Shown piece after piece: positions 24,957 to 33,414 of a stretch of DNA of 53,957 nt. Source of the DNA: Marmoricola sp. Its GTDB lineage: Bacteria; Actinomycetota; Actinomycetes; Propionibacteriales; Nocardioidaceae. The stretch's first letter is position 1. Every line of letters begins with the position of its first letter. The notes below the pieces were generated by a model. It was not told where the DNA came from. It saw only the letters and a list, made by a program, of their open reading frames with translations, and searched no databases. The DNA is taken from the NCBI GenBank assembly GCA_025965315.1, contig JAOPXD010000176.1, positions 1-53,957 of the forward strand, written 5' to 3'. The position numbers were made by a program, and so were the translations under genes.

Positions 24957-26378
24957 ATGCGCAAGGACAGCGCTGCACCGACTGCGATCAACCGGATGAG
25001 CGGGTTCGACGCAGGCTTCTTCTACGCCGAGACCCCGACGGTCCACCAGCACGTCCTGCTGACCGTGATCCTCGAGCAGAACGAGCTCGTCACCTTCGAG
25101 AACGTCGTCGCCGGCGTCCTGGACCGCCTCGACCTGCTGCCGCCGTTGCGACGTCGCACGGTGCACGTGCCGTTCGCGCTCCACCACCCCGTATGGGTGA
25201 CCGTGCCCAGCGTCGACGTCGACCACCACTTCCGTCGCTCATCGATCGGCGGGACCGGTGCGCGCCGTGATCTCGACGCGCTGACCGCGCGGCTCGCGAG
25301 CACGCCGCTCGAGGGCCGGCACCCGCTCTGGGAGCTGCACTTCTGCGAGGGGGCGTCTGACGGTCGGGTGGCGATCATCCTCAAGATGCACCACTCGCTC
25401 GGCGACGGTGCCGTGGTCAACGCCCTGCTGGACAGCGTCGTCGACGTCCCGTCCTCAGGCGACCGACCGGCTCCGCAGGAGCACGTGACCACCTTGCACC
25501 TGCCGAGCAGGCTCAGCCTGGTGCGCAGCGCACTGCGTGACGTCGTCGTCCAGCTCCCGCTGGTGCCGGCCCTGCTGCTGCGCAGCATCCGGGGCATGCT
25601 CGCGGCCGCGCGGTACCAGCGACGCCACCGGGCGAAGGTCCCGACACCGATCCTGAGCAGCCCGAAGGTGTCGTTCAACGGGAGCCTGACCTCGCAGCGC
25701 AGCCTCGCGACCGTGGACCTCCCGATGGACCGGATCAAGGCGATCCGGGCCCAGTACGACGGCATCACCGTGAACGACCTGCTGCTCGCCTGCGTCTCGG
25801 GCGCGCTCCGTCGCTGGCTCGCCGCGCACGACGAGCATCCGTCCCGCTCGCTCACGGTCGGCATCCCGGTCTGCATCGACGAACCCGGCGCCCCGCGACG
25901 GCTCGCCGGCAACAACCTCTCCACCATCTTCGGCACGCTGGCCACCGACATCGACGACCCGGCGCTGCGGTTGCGCACGATCGCGACCACGATGCGGCAC
26001 GCGAAGGAGCTCGACCGGCTCCGCGGCCCCGGGATGCTCCGGGACTGGTTCCAGGTCGTCCCGGGCGGCCCGATCTCGCTGGCCATCCGGGCGCAGGCCC
26101 GGTTGCGGATGCCGGACCTGCTTCCCTCGCCGTTCAACCTCCAGGTCTCGAACACCCCAGGACCGAGGGAGCCGCAGACGATCGGGCCGATCCGGATCAG
26201 CGAGCTGCGCAGCACCGGTCCCCTGCTCCAGGGCAACGCTCTCGGTGTCGTCACCTGGTCCTACCTCGAGCGGATGAACGTCACCCTGATGGCCTGCCCC
26301 GACCTGCTCGCAGACGTCGAGGTGCTGGCGTCGTACCTTCCCGATGCCCTCGAGGAGTACGACAGACTGGCCCCATGA
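24957..26378 (+). CDS. Wax ester synthase/diacylglycerol O-acyltransferase family protein (WS/DGAT)
   Basis: A 473-residue acyltransferase. The catalytic HHxxxDG motif is HHSLGDG (145-151) in KMHHSLGDGAVV. The N-terminal AINRMSGFDAGFFYAE and the later VSNTPGPREP and NLSTIFGTLATD blocks match the WS/DGAT family. These enzymes join acyl-CoA to long-chain alcohols or diacylglycerol to store wax esters or triacylglycerol. The ATG at 24957 follows a GGGAGAAG ribosome site. It is divergent from the SOS mutasome and overlaps the next gene by ATGA. Whether it makes TAG or wax ester cannot be told from sequence. Confidence 0.93.
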   Translation: MRKDSAAPTAINRMSGFDAGFFYAETPTVHQHVLLTVILEQNELVTFENVVAGVLDRLDLLPPLRRRTVHVPFALHHPVWVTVPSVDVDHHFRRSSIGGTGARRDLDALTARLASTPLEGRHPLWELHFCEGASDGRVAIILKMHHSLGDGAVVNALLDSVVDVPSSGDRPAPQEHVTTLHLPSRLSLVRSALRDVVVQLPLVPALLLRSIRGMLAAARYQRRHRAKVPTPILSSPKVSFNGSLTSQRSLATVDLPMDRIKAIRAQYDGITVNDLLLACVSGALRRWLAAHDEHPSRSLTVGIPVCIDEPGAPRRLAGNNLSTIFGTLATDIDDPALRLRTIATTMRHAKELDRLRGPGMLRDWFQVVPGGPISLAIRAQARLRMPDLLPSPFNLQVSNTPGPREPQTIGPIRISELRSTGPLLQGNALGVVTWSYLERMNVTLMACPDLLADVEVLASYLPDALEEYDRLAP

Positions 26379-27115
26379 GAATCGCAGTCGCAGGCGGGAC
26401 CGGGATGATCGGAGCGATCATCGTCGACCAGCTCCGGGCGCGCGGGCACGAACCGGTCGTCCTGGCTCGCGCGAGCGGTGTCGACCTCCTGACGGGCGAC
26501 GGACTAGAGGAGCTCCTCGACGGCGTCGAAGCCGTCGTCGACGTGACCAGCACGGCGACCATCTCCGCGAAGGAAGCCACCGACTTCTTCACCACCACCA
26601 CCGGCCACCTGCTCCGGGCCGGGTACGCCGCGGGGGTGCGCCACCACGTGCTGCTCTCGATCGTGGGCGTCGACGACATCCCGTTCGGCTACTACGTCGG
26701 CAAGCTCGCCCAGGAGGAGCTGGTCAAGGACGGCAAGGTGCCCTGGACGATCGTGCGCGCTACCCAGTTCCACGAGTTCGCGGCCCAGATGATCGAGCGC
26801 TCCAGCTACGGTCCCTTCGTGGTCGTGCCCCAGATGCGCTCGGCTCCGATCGCGGCCGAGGAGGTCGCCGCGGTGCTGACCGGGATCGCGATCGGCGTCC
26901 CGCAAGGAGTGGCCGCCGAGGTCCGCGGACCTCGCGAGGAATCGGTTCCGGAGATGACCAAACAGCTGCTCCGCAAGCGCGGGTCGCGACAACGGGTGAT
27001 CAAGGCGCGGCTGCTCGGCAAGACGGGCAAGAAGATGCGCAGCGGTGGCCTGGTCCCGGCGGACCCGGGCACCGTCGGCACCCAGACCTACGACGAGTGG
27101 CTGGCTGGACAGTGA
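26375..27115 (+). CDS. SDR/NmrA-like NAD(P)-binding protein
   Basis: A 246-residue atypical SDR. The cofactor loop is AGGTGMIG (residues 6-13), and the chain continues with VEAVVDVTST and WTIVRATQFHEFA, which is characteristic of NmrA-like or NAD(P)H-binding actinobacterial proteins; no YxxxK active site with a preceding serine is clear. It is translated from an ATG that overlaps the WS/DGAT stop by 4 bp, so the two share an mRNA. A role in redox sensing or lipid modification is possible but not shown. Its stop is followed within 2 bp by a 12-bp tandem repeat. Confidence 0.82.
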   Translation: MRIAVAGGTGMIGAIIVDQLRARGHEPVVLARASGVDLLTGDGLEELLDGVEAVVDVTSTATISAKEATDFFTTTTGHLLRAGYAAGVRHHVLLSIVGVDDIPFGYYVGKLAQEELVKDGKVPWTIVRATQFHEFAAQMIERSSYGPFVVVPQMRSAPIAAEEVAAVLTGIAIGVPQGVAAEVRGPREESVPEMTKQLLRKRGSRQRVIKARLLGKTGKKMRSGGLVPADPGTVGTQTYDEWLAGQ

Positions 27116-27116
27116 C

Positions 27117-27188
27117 CAGCCCGGAAATCAGCCCGGAAATCAGCCCAGAAATCAGCCCAGAAATCAGCCCGGAAATCAGCCCGGAAAT
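27117..27188 (+). repeat. 12-bp tandem repeat, six units
   Basis: Six head-to-tail copies of CAGCCCGGAAAT (units 3 and 4 have CAGCCCAGAAAT), then a broken seventh. The array starts 2 bp after the stop codon of the SDR gene. The unit length is a multiple of three, so any reading frame through it stays open (SPEI repeats in one frame), but no start or plausible protein uses it. It could reflect replication slippage and may vary between strains. Confidence 0.92.
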
Positions 27189-27237
27189 CAGTACGGGCGT
27201 GATCTCCCGGACCCGGATCACCGGGTTGTGGTCCTGA

Positions 27238-27430
27238 CCCTGTCCGACATCTTCGTCGGCGGCTGGGCAGCGTCGATCCGCGGTCCTTCTACGACTCGTT
27301 CCCCGGCTTCGGCCACCACTGGACCTCCATGAACGGGCCGTACAACGACCACCTGATCCGCGACGTCGGCGGCCTCTACCTGGCCCTGGCCGTGCTCGGT
27401 TTCTTCGCCCCTCGCACTGATGCTCCCCGA
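27238..27430 (+). pseudogene. Frameshifted remnant of a small actinobacterial membrane protein
   Basis: One frame reads LTLSDIFVGGWA and then a second frame takes over with VDPRSFYDSFPGFGHHW and GPYNDHLIRDVGGLYLALA. The two pieces match consecutive parts of a hypothetical membrane protein that I recognise from Nocardioides-type genomes (pattern SDLFVGGWA, then PRSFYDSFP, then DGPYNEHLIRDVG). A frameshift lies near 27271-27275. The start is missing and the coding signal decays after FFAP near 27412, so most of the C-terminal half is gone. The remainder of 27116-27465 holds only the tandem repeat and no gene I can support. Confidence 0.6.
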
Positions 27431-27465
27431 GCGCCCCCACGCCCAGGTACGGCCCCAGCCCTAGC

Positions 27466-27882
27466 TCAGCTGGTGCGGGTCAGACGCAGCACCGGGATCA
27501 CGCGGATCCCGGCGGTCTTCTCGGCGTACTCCGCGAAACCGGGGTAGCGGCTGGCCTGCTCGGCGTAGACCCGGTCACGGTCGTCGCCGGTCTCCTCGGT
27601 GACTTCGACCGGGTACCTCTCGGTACCGACCTCCACCTCGGTGGCGTCGGCCGCGACGAGGTTGTAGTACCAGTCCGGGTTGGTCGGGGCGCCGCCCTTG
27701 GAGGCGAACACGTGGATCACGCCGTCGTCTCCGGGGAGGTACATCATCGGGCTCACGTGCGGCTCCCCGGTACGTCGGCCGACATGGTGCACGAGCACCA
27801 TCGGAGCACCCTCGAACGGACCGGAGACCCGGCCCTCGTTGGTGCGGAACTCCTCGATCACCTGGGCGTTGAAGTCATTCAT
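27466..27882 (-). CDS. Nitroreductase/deazaflavin (F420)-dependent oxidoreductase family protein (Ddn-like)
   Basis: A 138-residue split-barrel protein. VLVHHVGRRTGEPHVSPMMYLPGDDGVIHVFASKGG-type sequence is the hallmark of the Ddn family, with GRRTGEP followed by the cofactor-side ASKGGAPTNPDWYYNL. Members bind the deazaflavin F420 and reduce quinones or nitro compounds; some bind fatty acids or haem instead. The length and ASKGGAP-x-NPDWYYNL motif are standard. It lies 46 bp downstream of a nitroreductase in the same direction and may be transcribed with it. Confidence 0.9.
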   Translation of the reverse strand: MNDFNAQVIEEFRTNEGRVSGPFEGAPMVLVHHVGRRTGEPHVSPMMYLPGDDGVIHVFASKGGAPTNPDWYYNLVAADATEVEVGTERYPVEVTEETGDDRDRVYAEQASRYPGFAEYAEKTAGIRVIPVLRLTRTS

Positions 27883-27928
27883 CGATCCTCCTCGGGCTCA
27901 CTGCCGGCGCTAGCGCGGACGTGGGTGC

Positions 27929-28546
27929 TCAGGCCCAGGAGACGGCGTCGTCCGCGGCGATGCGCGGGAGCCGGTCGAACCACGGGTCGACCCCGGGGTG
28001 CCCGATGTTGACGACCAGGTGGGTGCGCCAGGTGGTGCCGGGGAAGAACTCGGCGTCGATGGCGGGACCGTCGAAGCCGCCCATCGGGCCGGCCGCCAGT
28101 CCGTGCGCGCGGACGGCGAGCAGGAAGACGCCCGTCTGGATCGCGGCGCTGTACTTCGCCAGGCCCTCGAGGGCTTCGGCCGGCATACCGGCGAAGTTGT
28201 CGCGGTACATCTGGCCGCGCTCGGGGAAGACGGTCGGGAAGTGCTCGTGGAACTCGGCGTCGTAGGCGAGCACCGCGACGGCCGGTGCCGTGAGGGTCTT
28301 GGCCTGGTTGCCCTCGGACATGTGGGTGACCAGGCGCTCGCGGCCTTCCTGGGTACGGACGAACAGCACCCGCAGCGGCTGGCTGTTGGCCAACGAGGGC
28401 GACCAGCGCGCGAGGTCCCAGATCCCGCGGAGCTCGTCGTCGGAGACCGGGATGTCGCTGAACGTGTTCGCGGTCCGGGCCTCGGTGAAGAGCAGGCTCC
28501 GCGCAGCGTCGTCGAGCGTGTCCAGGGTGGTGGTGGTCGTCGTCAT
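27929..28546 (-). CDS. Malonic semialdehyde reductase-like nitroreductase (RutE family)
   Basis: A 205-residue FMN-dependent nitroreductase-fold protein. RWSPSLANSQPLRVLFV (about 52-68) is the FMN-binding N-terminal block, and GLAAGPMGGFDGPAIDAEFFPG is the conserved RutE/YdfG-like C-terminal loop. RutE proteins reduce malonic semialdehyde in pyrimidine breakdown, but no rut genes are nearby, so a general enal or quinone reductase role is as likely. The start at 28546 follows GAGG with 7-nt spacing. It is divergent from an HxlR regulator, the usual arrangement for an electrophile-induced reductase. Confidence 0.85.
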   Translation of the reverse strand: MTTTTTTLDTLDDAARSLLFTEARTANTFSDIPVSDDELRGIWDLARWSPSLANSQPLRVLFVRTQEGRERLVTHMSEGNQAKTLTAPAVAVLAYDAEFHEHFPTVFPERGQMYRDNFAGMPAEALEGLAKYSAAIQTGVFLLAVRAHGLAAGPMGGFDGPAIDAEFFPGTTWRTHLVVNIGHPGVDPWFDRLPRIAADDAVSWA

Positions 28547-28587
28547 GATCATCCTCAAAATCGGAAGTTCCTTGGAGACTCGATGTT

Positions 28588-28604
28588 ACTCCTAAAATAG
28601 AAGT
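28588..28604. promoter_or_regulatory. Imperfect inverted repeat in the nitroreductase-HxlR divergent promoter
   Basis: ACTCC-TAAAATA-GAAGT: 5-bp arms with one mismatch around an A/T-rich centre, inside a notably A/T-rich stretch between the divergent starts. HxlR-type regulators bind short dyads in such intergenic spaces. The assignment is inference from position. Confidence 0.45.
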
Positions 28605-28639
28605 TACAGTCAAGTCCGAAGCAGAGTAGGATTCATCAC

Positions 28640-29017
28640 ATGACCACCATGCCCGGCACGAGCGTCGCCGAATCCCAGGGGACGCCCGAGCCCCGGGCGT
28701 GCGACGTGGCGCTGTCACGCGCCTTCGCGTTCCTCGGCAAGCGCTGGAACGGCGTTCTGCTCGGAACCTTGATCGAGGGCCCCGCCGGCTTCGCCGAGCT
28801 CAAGCGCACGCTCGGCATCAGCGACTCGATGCTGTCGGACCGCCTCGGCGAGCTCGGCCGCGCCGGCCTGGTCGCGCGCACCGTCGAGGAGGGCCCGCCG
28901 CTGTCGGTGCTCTACACCCTCACCGAGAGCGGCCAGGCGATCTCGCCGGCCCTGCAGGAGCTGTCCGCCTGGGCGCAGCAGAACCTCACCGCCGAACGGT
29001 GTTCCGGGCAGCACTGA
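28640..29017 (+). CDS. HxlR family winged helix-turn-helix transcriptional regulator
   Basis: A 125-residue protein. The family pattern is complete: CDVALSRAFAFLGKRWNGVLLGTLIEGPAGFAELKR-like N-terminal segment with a conserved cysteine at residue 21, then GISDSMLSDRLGELGRAGLVAR as the winged helix. HxlR proteins often sense aldehydes or disulfides through such a cysteine. The gene is divergent from the RutE-like reductase and probably controls it. An AGGA ribosome site lies 8 nt before the ATG. Confidence 0.92.
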   Translation: MTTMPGTSVAESQGTPEPRACDVALSRAFAFLGKRWNGVLLGTLIEGPAGFAELKRTLGISDSMLSDRLGELGRAGLVARTVEEGPPLSVLYTLTESGQAISPALQELSAWAQQNLTAERCSGQH

Positions 29018-29042
29018 GCAGTCAGAGTCAGCGAGAACCGGC

Positions 29043-29438
29043 ATGGACGCGACCCGAGCAGCGATCGAGGAGCACTGGCGAGCCTCCGAAGCCGGCGACA
29101 CCGAGACCGAGCACGCGATCTACGCCGTGGACGCGACCCTCGACTATCCGCAGTCGGGCGAACGGTTCCAGGGCCGGGAGACGATCGCGACGCAGCGCGG
29201 CGGGCATCCCGCCGATCGACACTTCGCCGTTCTGCGCATCACCGGCGACGGCGACCTGTGGGTCAGCGAGTGCGAGATAACCTACGACGGCGTACCGACG
29301 TACTCCGTGTCCATCATGGAGTTCGTCGACCAGCGGGTCACCCACGAGACCCAGTACTTCTCGAACCCGTTCCTTGCGCCGCGTTGGCGGGGATCCCTGT
29401 CCGGACCCATGCCGGGCAGGCACATCGACACGGCGTAG
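29043..29438 (+). CDS. Nuclear transport factor 2-like (SnoaL-type) protein
   Basis: A 131-residue cone-fold protein. It begins MDATRAAIEEHWRASEAGDTETEHAIYAVDATLDYPQ-type sequence, then GERFQGRETIATQR, which is the SnoaL/NTF2-like pattern. Members are enzymes or ligand-binding proteins with very different substrates, so no function can be assigned. It is 25 bp after the HxlR gene and 26 bp before the helicase in the same direction. Confidence 0.8.
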   Translation: MDATRAAIEEHWRASEAGDTETEHAIYAVDATLDYPQSGERFQGRETIATQRGGHPADRHFAVLRITGDGDLWVSECEITYDGVPTYSVSIMEFVDQRVTHETQYFSNPFLAPRWRGSLSGPMPGRHIDTA

Positions 29439-29464
29439 CCGCCGGGAAGGCCAGGAGGCCACAG

Positions 29465-32044
29465 GTGCAGTCAGACGGGGCGGACTGGGTTCCCCGGACC
29501 GATGACCCGGACGCCGTCTACGAGGCACTGACGACCTGGGTCGACGGGCAGGGCCTGAGCCTGTACCCGCACCAGGACGAGGCGATCATCGAGCTGCTCG
29601 GGGGCAGCAACGTCGTGCTGGCCACGCCGACCGGCTCGGGGAAGTCGCTGGTCGCGGTAGCCGCGCACGCCTCGGCCCTGGCCGGCGACCGGGTCAGCTT
29701 CTACACGGCTCCGATCAAGGCCCTGGTCAGCGAGAAGTTCTTCGCGCTCTGCGAGATCTTCGGAGCAGCCAACGTCGGCATGCTGACCGGTGACGCGTCG
29801 GTGAACCCGGACGCACCGATCATCTGCTGCACCGCCGAGGTGCTGGCGAACATCGCCCTGCGCGAAGGGTCGGGCGCCGACGTCGGCCTCGTCGTGATGG
29901 ACGAGTTCCACTTCTACACCGAGCCCGATCGTGGGTGGGCGTGGCAGGTACCACTGCTCGAGCTGACCCGGGCCCAGTTCCTGCTGATGTCGGCCACGCT
30001 CGGGGACATCAGCGAGCTGGCCGCGGACCTGAGCCTGCGCAACGGCCGGGAGACGGCGGTCATCGACAACGCCGAGCGGCCGGTGCCGCTGGCCTTCTCC
30101 TGGGCGATGACCCACCTCGCCGACACCCTCACCGAGCTCGTCGAGACCCACCAGGCGCCGGTGTACGTCGTGCACTTCACCCAGATGGCCGCGGTCGAGC
30201 ACGCCACCACGCTGCTGGGGTCCAAGGGCATCCAGCCCACCCGGGAGGCTCGCGACGCGATCGCCGAACGCCTGGTCGGGTTCCGCTTCGGCGCCGGCTT
30301 CGGCAAGACGCTGCAGAAGCTGGTCCGGCGCGGCATCGGCGTGCACCACGCCGGGATGCTGCCTCGCTACCGCCGGCTCGTGGAGCAGCTCGCCCAGTCC
30401 GGCCTGCTCGTCGTCATCTGCGGGACCGACACCCTCGGCGTCGGCATCAACGTCCCGATCCGGACCGTGCTGTTCACCGGACTCGCGAAGTTCGACGGGA
30501 CCCGGCAGCGGATCCTGCGCTCGCGCGAGTTCCTGCAGATCGCCGGTCGCGCCGGCCGTCCGGGCTTCGACACCTCGGGGTACGTCGTGGTCCAGGCCCC
30601 CGAGCACGTGATCGACAACGCCAAGGCGCTGGCGAAGTTCGCCGACAACCCCCAGAAGCAGAAGAGCGTACGACGCAAGAAGCCGCCGGAGGGCGAGGTC
30701 GTCTGGTCCGAGGAGACGTTCGACAAGCTGGTGGCGAGGCCGCCCGAGCAGCTGACGTCGCGGATGAAGGTCGACAACGCGATGCTGATCAACGTCGTCG
30801 CCCGCGAGGAGGACGCCTTCCCGGTGCTGCGCCGGCTGCTGATGGACAACCACGAAGGCCGCAGCAAGCAGCTGGTCCTTGCCAGGCGGGCACTCCGGCT
30901 GGCACGCAGCCTGGTGCACTCCGGCGTGCTGACCCGGCTCGACGAGCTCGACGAGCACGGCCGTCGCTACGTGCTCACGGTCGACCTGCCGGTCGACTTC
31001 GCGCTGAACCAGCCGCTGGCGCACTTCGCGCTCGCGGCGTTCGACGTCGTGGATCCCGAGTCGGAGGACTACGCGCTCGACCTGGTCTCCGTGGTCGAGT
31101 CCGTGCTCGAGGGCCCGCGGCAGATCCTTTCCCAGCAGCAGTACATCGCGCGGGGCCTGGCGGTCGCCGAGATGAAGGCCGACGGGATCGAGTACGAGGA
31201 ACGGATGGTGCTGCTCGACGAGATCACCTGGCCGATGCCGCTGCGCGAGCTGCTGGAGGCGACGTACGCGATCTACCGCGAGCGCCACCCGTGGCTGCCC
31301 GAGGACGCCCTCTCGCCGAAGTCGATCGTCCGGGAGATGTACTCCCAGGGCATGAGCTTCACCGACTTCGTCTCGCGCTACCAGCTGGCCCGGTCCGAGG
31401 GCCTGGTGCTGCGCTACCTGAGCGACGCCTACCGCACCCTGCGCCAGACCGTCCCGGACGCACACCGTCCTCCTGAGCTCGAGGACCTGGTCGAGTGGCT
31501 GGGTGAGACCGTCCGGCAGACCGACTCCTCGCTGCTCGACGAGTGGGAGTCGCTCACCGATCCCGACGCCGTTCACCGGCACGCCCTCGAGCTCGCCCAG
31601 GACCCGGCACAGCAGCAACCGCCGACCAACCCGCGACCGATCTCGAAGCAGGAACGGGCGTTCGCGGTGATGATCCGGAACACGATGTTCCGCCGCGTCG
31701 AGCTGGTGGCCCGCGACAACCTCGACGGCCTGATGCTCCTCGAACGCGATGCCGCGGACCGGACCGATCCCCCCGGCGAGGTGGTGATGACCCGATCGGC
31801 CTGGGACGAGGCGATCGAGGCCTACTACGCCGATCACGACGAGGTCCTCCTCGACGGCGACGCCCGTGGACCGGACCTGCTGCGGGTCGAGCGGACGGGT
31901 CGGTCCTGGCGGGTCGTGCAGACCCTCCACGACCCGGCCGGCGACCACGACTGGATCATCGAGGCGCTCATCGACGTCGATGCTTCCGACGAGCTCGGCG
32001 AGCTGGTGCTGGTCACCCAGGCACTACGTCGGCTCGACGCCTGA
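29465..32044 (+). CDS. Ski2-like DEAD/DExH helicase with C-terminal DUF3516
   Basis: An 859-residue helicase. Walker A is ATPTGSGKS (53-61), motif II DEFH (146-149), motif III SAT (176-178), and motif VI is QIAGRAGRPGFD. The second lobe is followed by a long DUF3516 region, including LNQPLAHFALAAFDV, DEITWPMPLRELLEATYAIYRE and MIRNTMFRRVELVARDNL. The fold resembles the Ski2/Mtr4 superfamily of RNA helicases; a substrate for the DUF3516 class is not known to me. The start is a GTG at 29465 with GGAGG six bases upstream; the frame before it belongs to another reading frame of the NTF2-like gene. Its stop directly abuts the convergent VOC gene. Confidence 0.9.
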   Translation: MQSDGADWVPRTDDPDAVYEALTTWVDGQGLSLYPHQDEAIIELLGGSNVVLATPTGSGKSLVAVAAHASALAGDRVSFYTAPIKALVSEKFFALCEIFGAANVGMLTGDASVNPDAPIICCTAEVLANIALREGSGADVGLVVMDEFHFYTEPDRGWAWQVPLLELTRAQFLLMSATLGDISELAADLSLRNGRETAVIDNAERPVPLAFSWAMTHLADTLTELVETHQAPVYVVHFTQMAAVEHATTLLGSKGIQPTREARDAIAERLVGFRFGAGFGKTLQKLVRRGIGVHHAGMLPRYRRLVEQLAQSGLLVVICGTDTLGVGINVPIRTVLFTGLAKFDGTRQRILRSREFLQIAGRAGRPGFDTSGYVVVQAPEHVIDNAKALAKFADNPQKQKSVRRKKPPEGEVVWSEETFDKLVARPPEQLTSRMKVDNAMLINVVAREEDAFPVLRRLLMDNHEGRSKQLVLARRALRLARSLVHSGVLTRLDELDEHGRRYVLTVDLPVDFALNQPLAHFALAAFDVVDPESEDYALDLVSVVESVLEGPRQILSQQQYIARGLAVAEMKADGIEYEERMVLLDEITWPMPLRELLEATYAIYRERHPWLPEDALSPKSIVREMYSQGMSFTDFVSRYQLARSEGLVLRYLSDAYRTLRQTVPDAHRPPELEDLVEWLGETVRQTDSSLLDEWESLTDPDAVHRHALELAQDPAQQQPPTNPRPISKQERAFAVMIRNTMFRRVELVARDNLDGLMLLERDAADRTDPPGEVVMTRSAWDEAIEAYYADHDEVLLDGDARGPDLLRVERTGRSWRVVQTLHDPAGDHDWIIEALIDVDASDELGELVLVTQALRRLDA

Positions 32045-32428
32045 TCAGCTCTGCTGCAGCACCGAGAAGATGTTGCCGGCGGGATCGGTGAACCAGGCGA
32101 TGTTCGGGCCGCGGTCGTGCTCGAGCCCGCGCAGCACGCCCTTGTCGTCCTGCGGCAGGCCGTCGTAGCGCGCGAACTCGACCCCGCGAGCGGCCAGCTC
32201 GTCGACAGCGACGTCGATGTCGTCGACCGGAAAGTTCAAGATCGTGTACGTCGCGGGCACGTGGTCGGCCTTGGCGTAGACGAGGGTCGGACGGTCGCCC
32301 CCGAGGAGCAGGGTGAGCATGCCGTGGTCCTCGGTGACGTCGAGGCCGAGGGCGTCGGCGTAGAACGCTTTGGCGGCGACGATGTCGTCGACGGTGAAGC
32401 CGCTGAACGCGGCGCTGTTCCGCAACAT
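32045..32428 (-). CDS. VOC family protein (glyoxalase/bleomycin-resistance-like)
   Basis: A 127-residue vicinal-oxygen-chelate protein with two beta-alpha-beta-beta-beta modules: [24 protein letters not shown] and [21 protein letters not shown], ending [11 protein letters not shown], the classic C-terminal strand. Members can be dioxygenases, isomerases or antibiotic-binding proteins. The start at 32428 (MLRNSAAF) fits domain boundaries; an ATG at 32464 would add 12 residues. It has its own short transcription unit between convergent and tandem neighbours. Confidence 0.88.
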   Translation of the reverse strand: MLRNSAAFSGFTVDDIVAAKAFYADALGLDVTEDHGMLTLLLGGDRPTLVYAKADHVPATYTILNFPVDDIDVAVDELAARGVEFARYDGLPQDDKGVLRGLEHDRGPNIAWFTDPAGNIFSVLQQS

Positions 32429-32481
32429 CTCGCCAGTATGAACGATGCGGTGAACCAGCTGCACCGTCTGCGATGGTCTCG

Positions 32482-33414
32482 TCAGGCCGGCACCGGGAGC
32501 GCCGGCGGTTCCTGGTTGCGGCCCAGGGCCGCCACCGCAGCCAGGATCAGCACGCCGCCCGCGACGCCTGTCCAGGGAAGTCGTTCGTCGAGGAACACCG
32601 TCGCGAGGACGGCCGCGGACAGCGGCTCCACCAGGGTGGCGACGGTTGCGGCCGAACCCGAGGTGGTGCGCAACCCGGCGTACAGGAGCCCGTAGGACAG
32701 CGCCATCGTGGCCACGCCCAGGTAGACCAGCAGACCCAGCGACACCGGGCTGGCCGGAAGGACGGGGTCACCGGACAGGGCGGCCACGGCGAAGAACGGG
32801 GCCAGCACCACAGCGCCGACCGCGGTGGCACCGGTGGTCAACGAGATGGGTTCGACGTGCTGGGCCAGTCCGTGACCGAGCACGGTGGTGGCGCCGTAGG
32901 TGAGCCCAGCAGCCACCGCCAGGACCAGGCCCAGCACCGGCCTGTCCCCCGGCGCGGACGAGTCGCTCCCGGCGGTCGCACTGATCAGCACCAGCCCGAC
33001 GAGCGCGGCAGCGAGCACGCCGACCTCACGCCACGAGGGCCTGGTCCGCGCGCGCAGGTGCTCCCAGGCAGCGACCAGCACGGGGGCCAGGCCGAGCGCG
33101 ACCACGGTCGCCACGCTCACGCCGACCATCAGCACCGAGACGAAGTAGAGGCCCTGGTACGTCGCGATCCCGACACCGACCAGGGCGACGGTCAGCGGCT
33201 GGTCGCGGAACGTGGTCCAGGTGTCCCCGAGCCGGCTGGTCACGGCGGCGAACAGGACCAGTGCGATCGCGGCGATCGCCATCCGGGCCGCGCTCACCGT
33301 CATCGCGCCGAGGCCGTCGCGGTTGTTCAGCACGGTCACGACGAGCCCGCCGGTGCCCCAGAGGACCCCGGCGGCGCAGACCTGCAGCAGGCCGAGACGG
33401 GAGCGTGGCGTCAC
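32482..33414 (-). CDS. EamA family (DMT superfamily) transporter
   Basis: A 310-residue membrane protein with ten predicted helices arranged as two EamA repeats; the first begins [18 protein letters not shown] and the second [21 protein letters not shown]. These transporters export or import metabolites; the substrate is unknown. The start codon is a GTG that overlaps the stop of the adenylate cyclase as GTGA, so it is co-transcribed with the cyclase. Confidence 0.9.
   Translation of the reverse strand: MTPRSRLGLLQVCAAGVLWGTGGLVVTVLNNRDGLGAMTVSAARMAIAAIALVLFAAVTSRLGDTWTTFRDQPLTVALVGVGIATYQGLYFVSVLMVGVSVATVVALGLAPVLVAAWEHLRARTRPSWREVGVLAAALVGLVLISATAGSDSSAPGDRPVLGLVLAVAAGLTYGATTVLGHGLAQHVEPISLTTGATAVGAVVLAPFFAVAALSGDPVLPASPVSLGLLVYLGVATMALSYGLLYAGLRTTSGSAATVATLVEPLSAAVLATVFLDERLPWTGVAGGVLILAAVAALGRNQEPPALPVPA

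Noticed and set aside
24855..25229. N-terminal extension of ImuA' to 25229
   Set aside because: It would translate through the LexA operator and promoter and into the opposite strand of the WS/DGAT gene; the ATG at 24854 fits the promoter and family length.
27117..27188. Coding tail (SPEI repeats) added to the SDR gene
   Set aside because: The SDR gene ends in a normal TGA before the array and the repeat frame lacks its own ribosome site.
29471..31948. An 825-codon antisense frame opposite the DUF3516 helicase
   Set aside because: No domain, no ribosome site, and mirror of the helicase codon bias; the plus-strand helicase motifs are intact.
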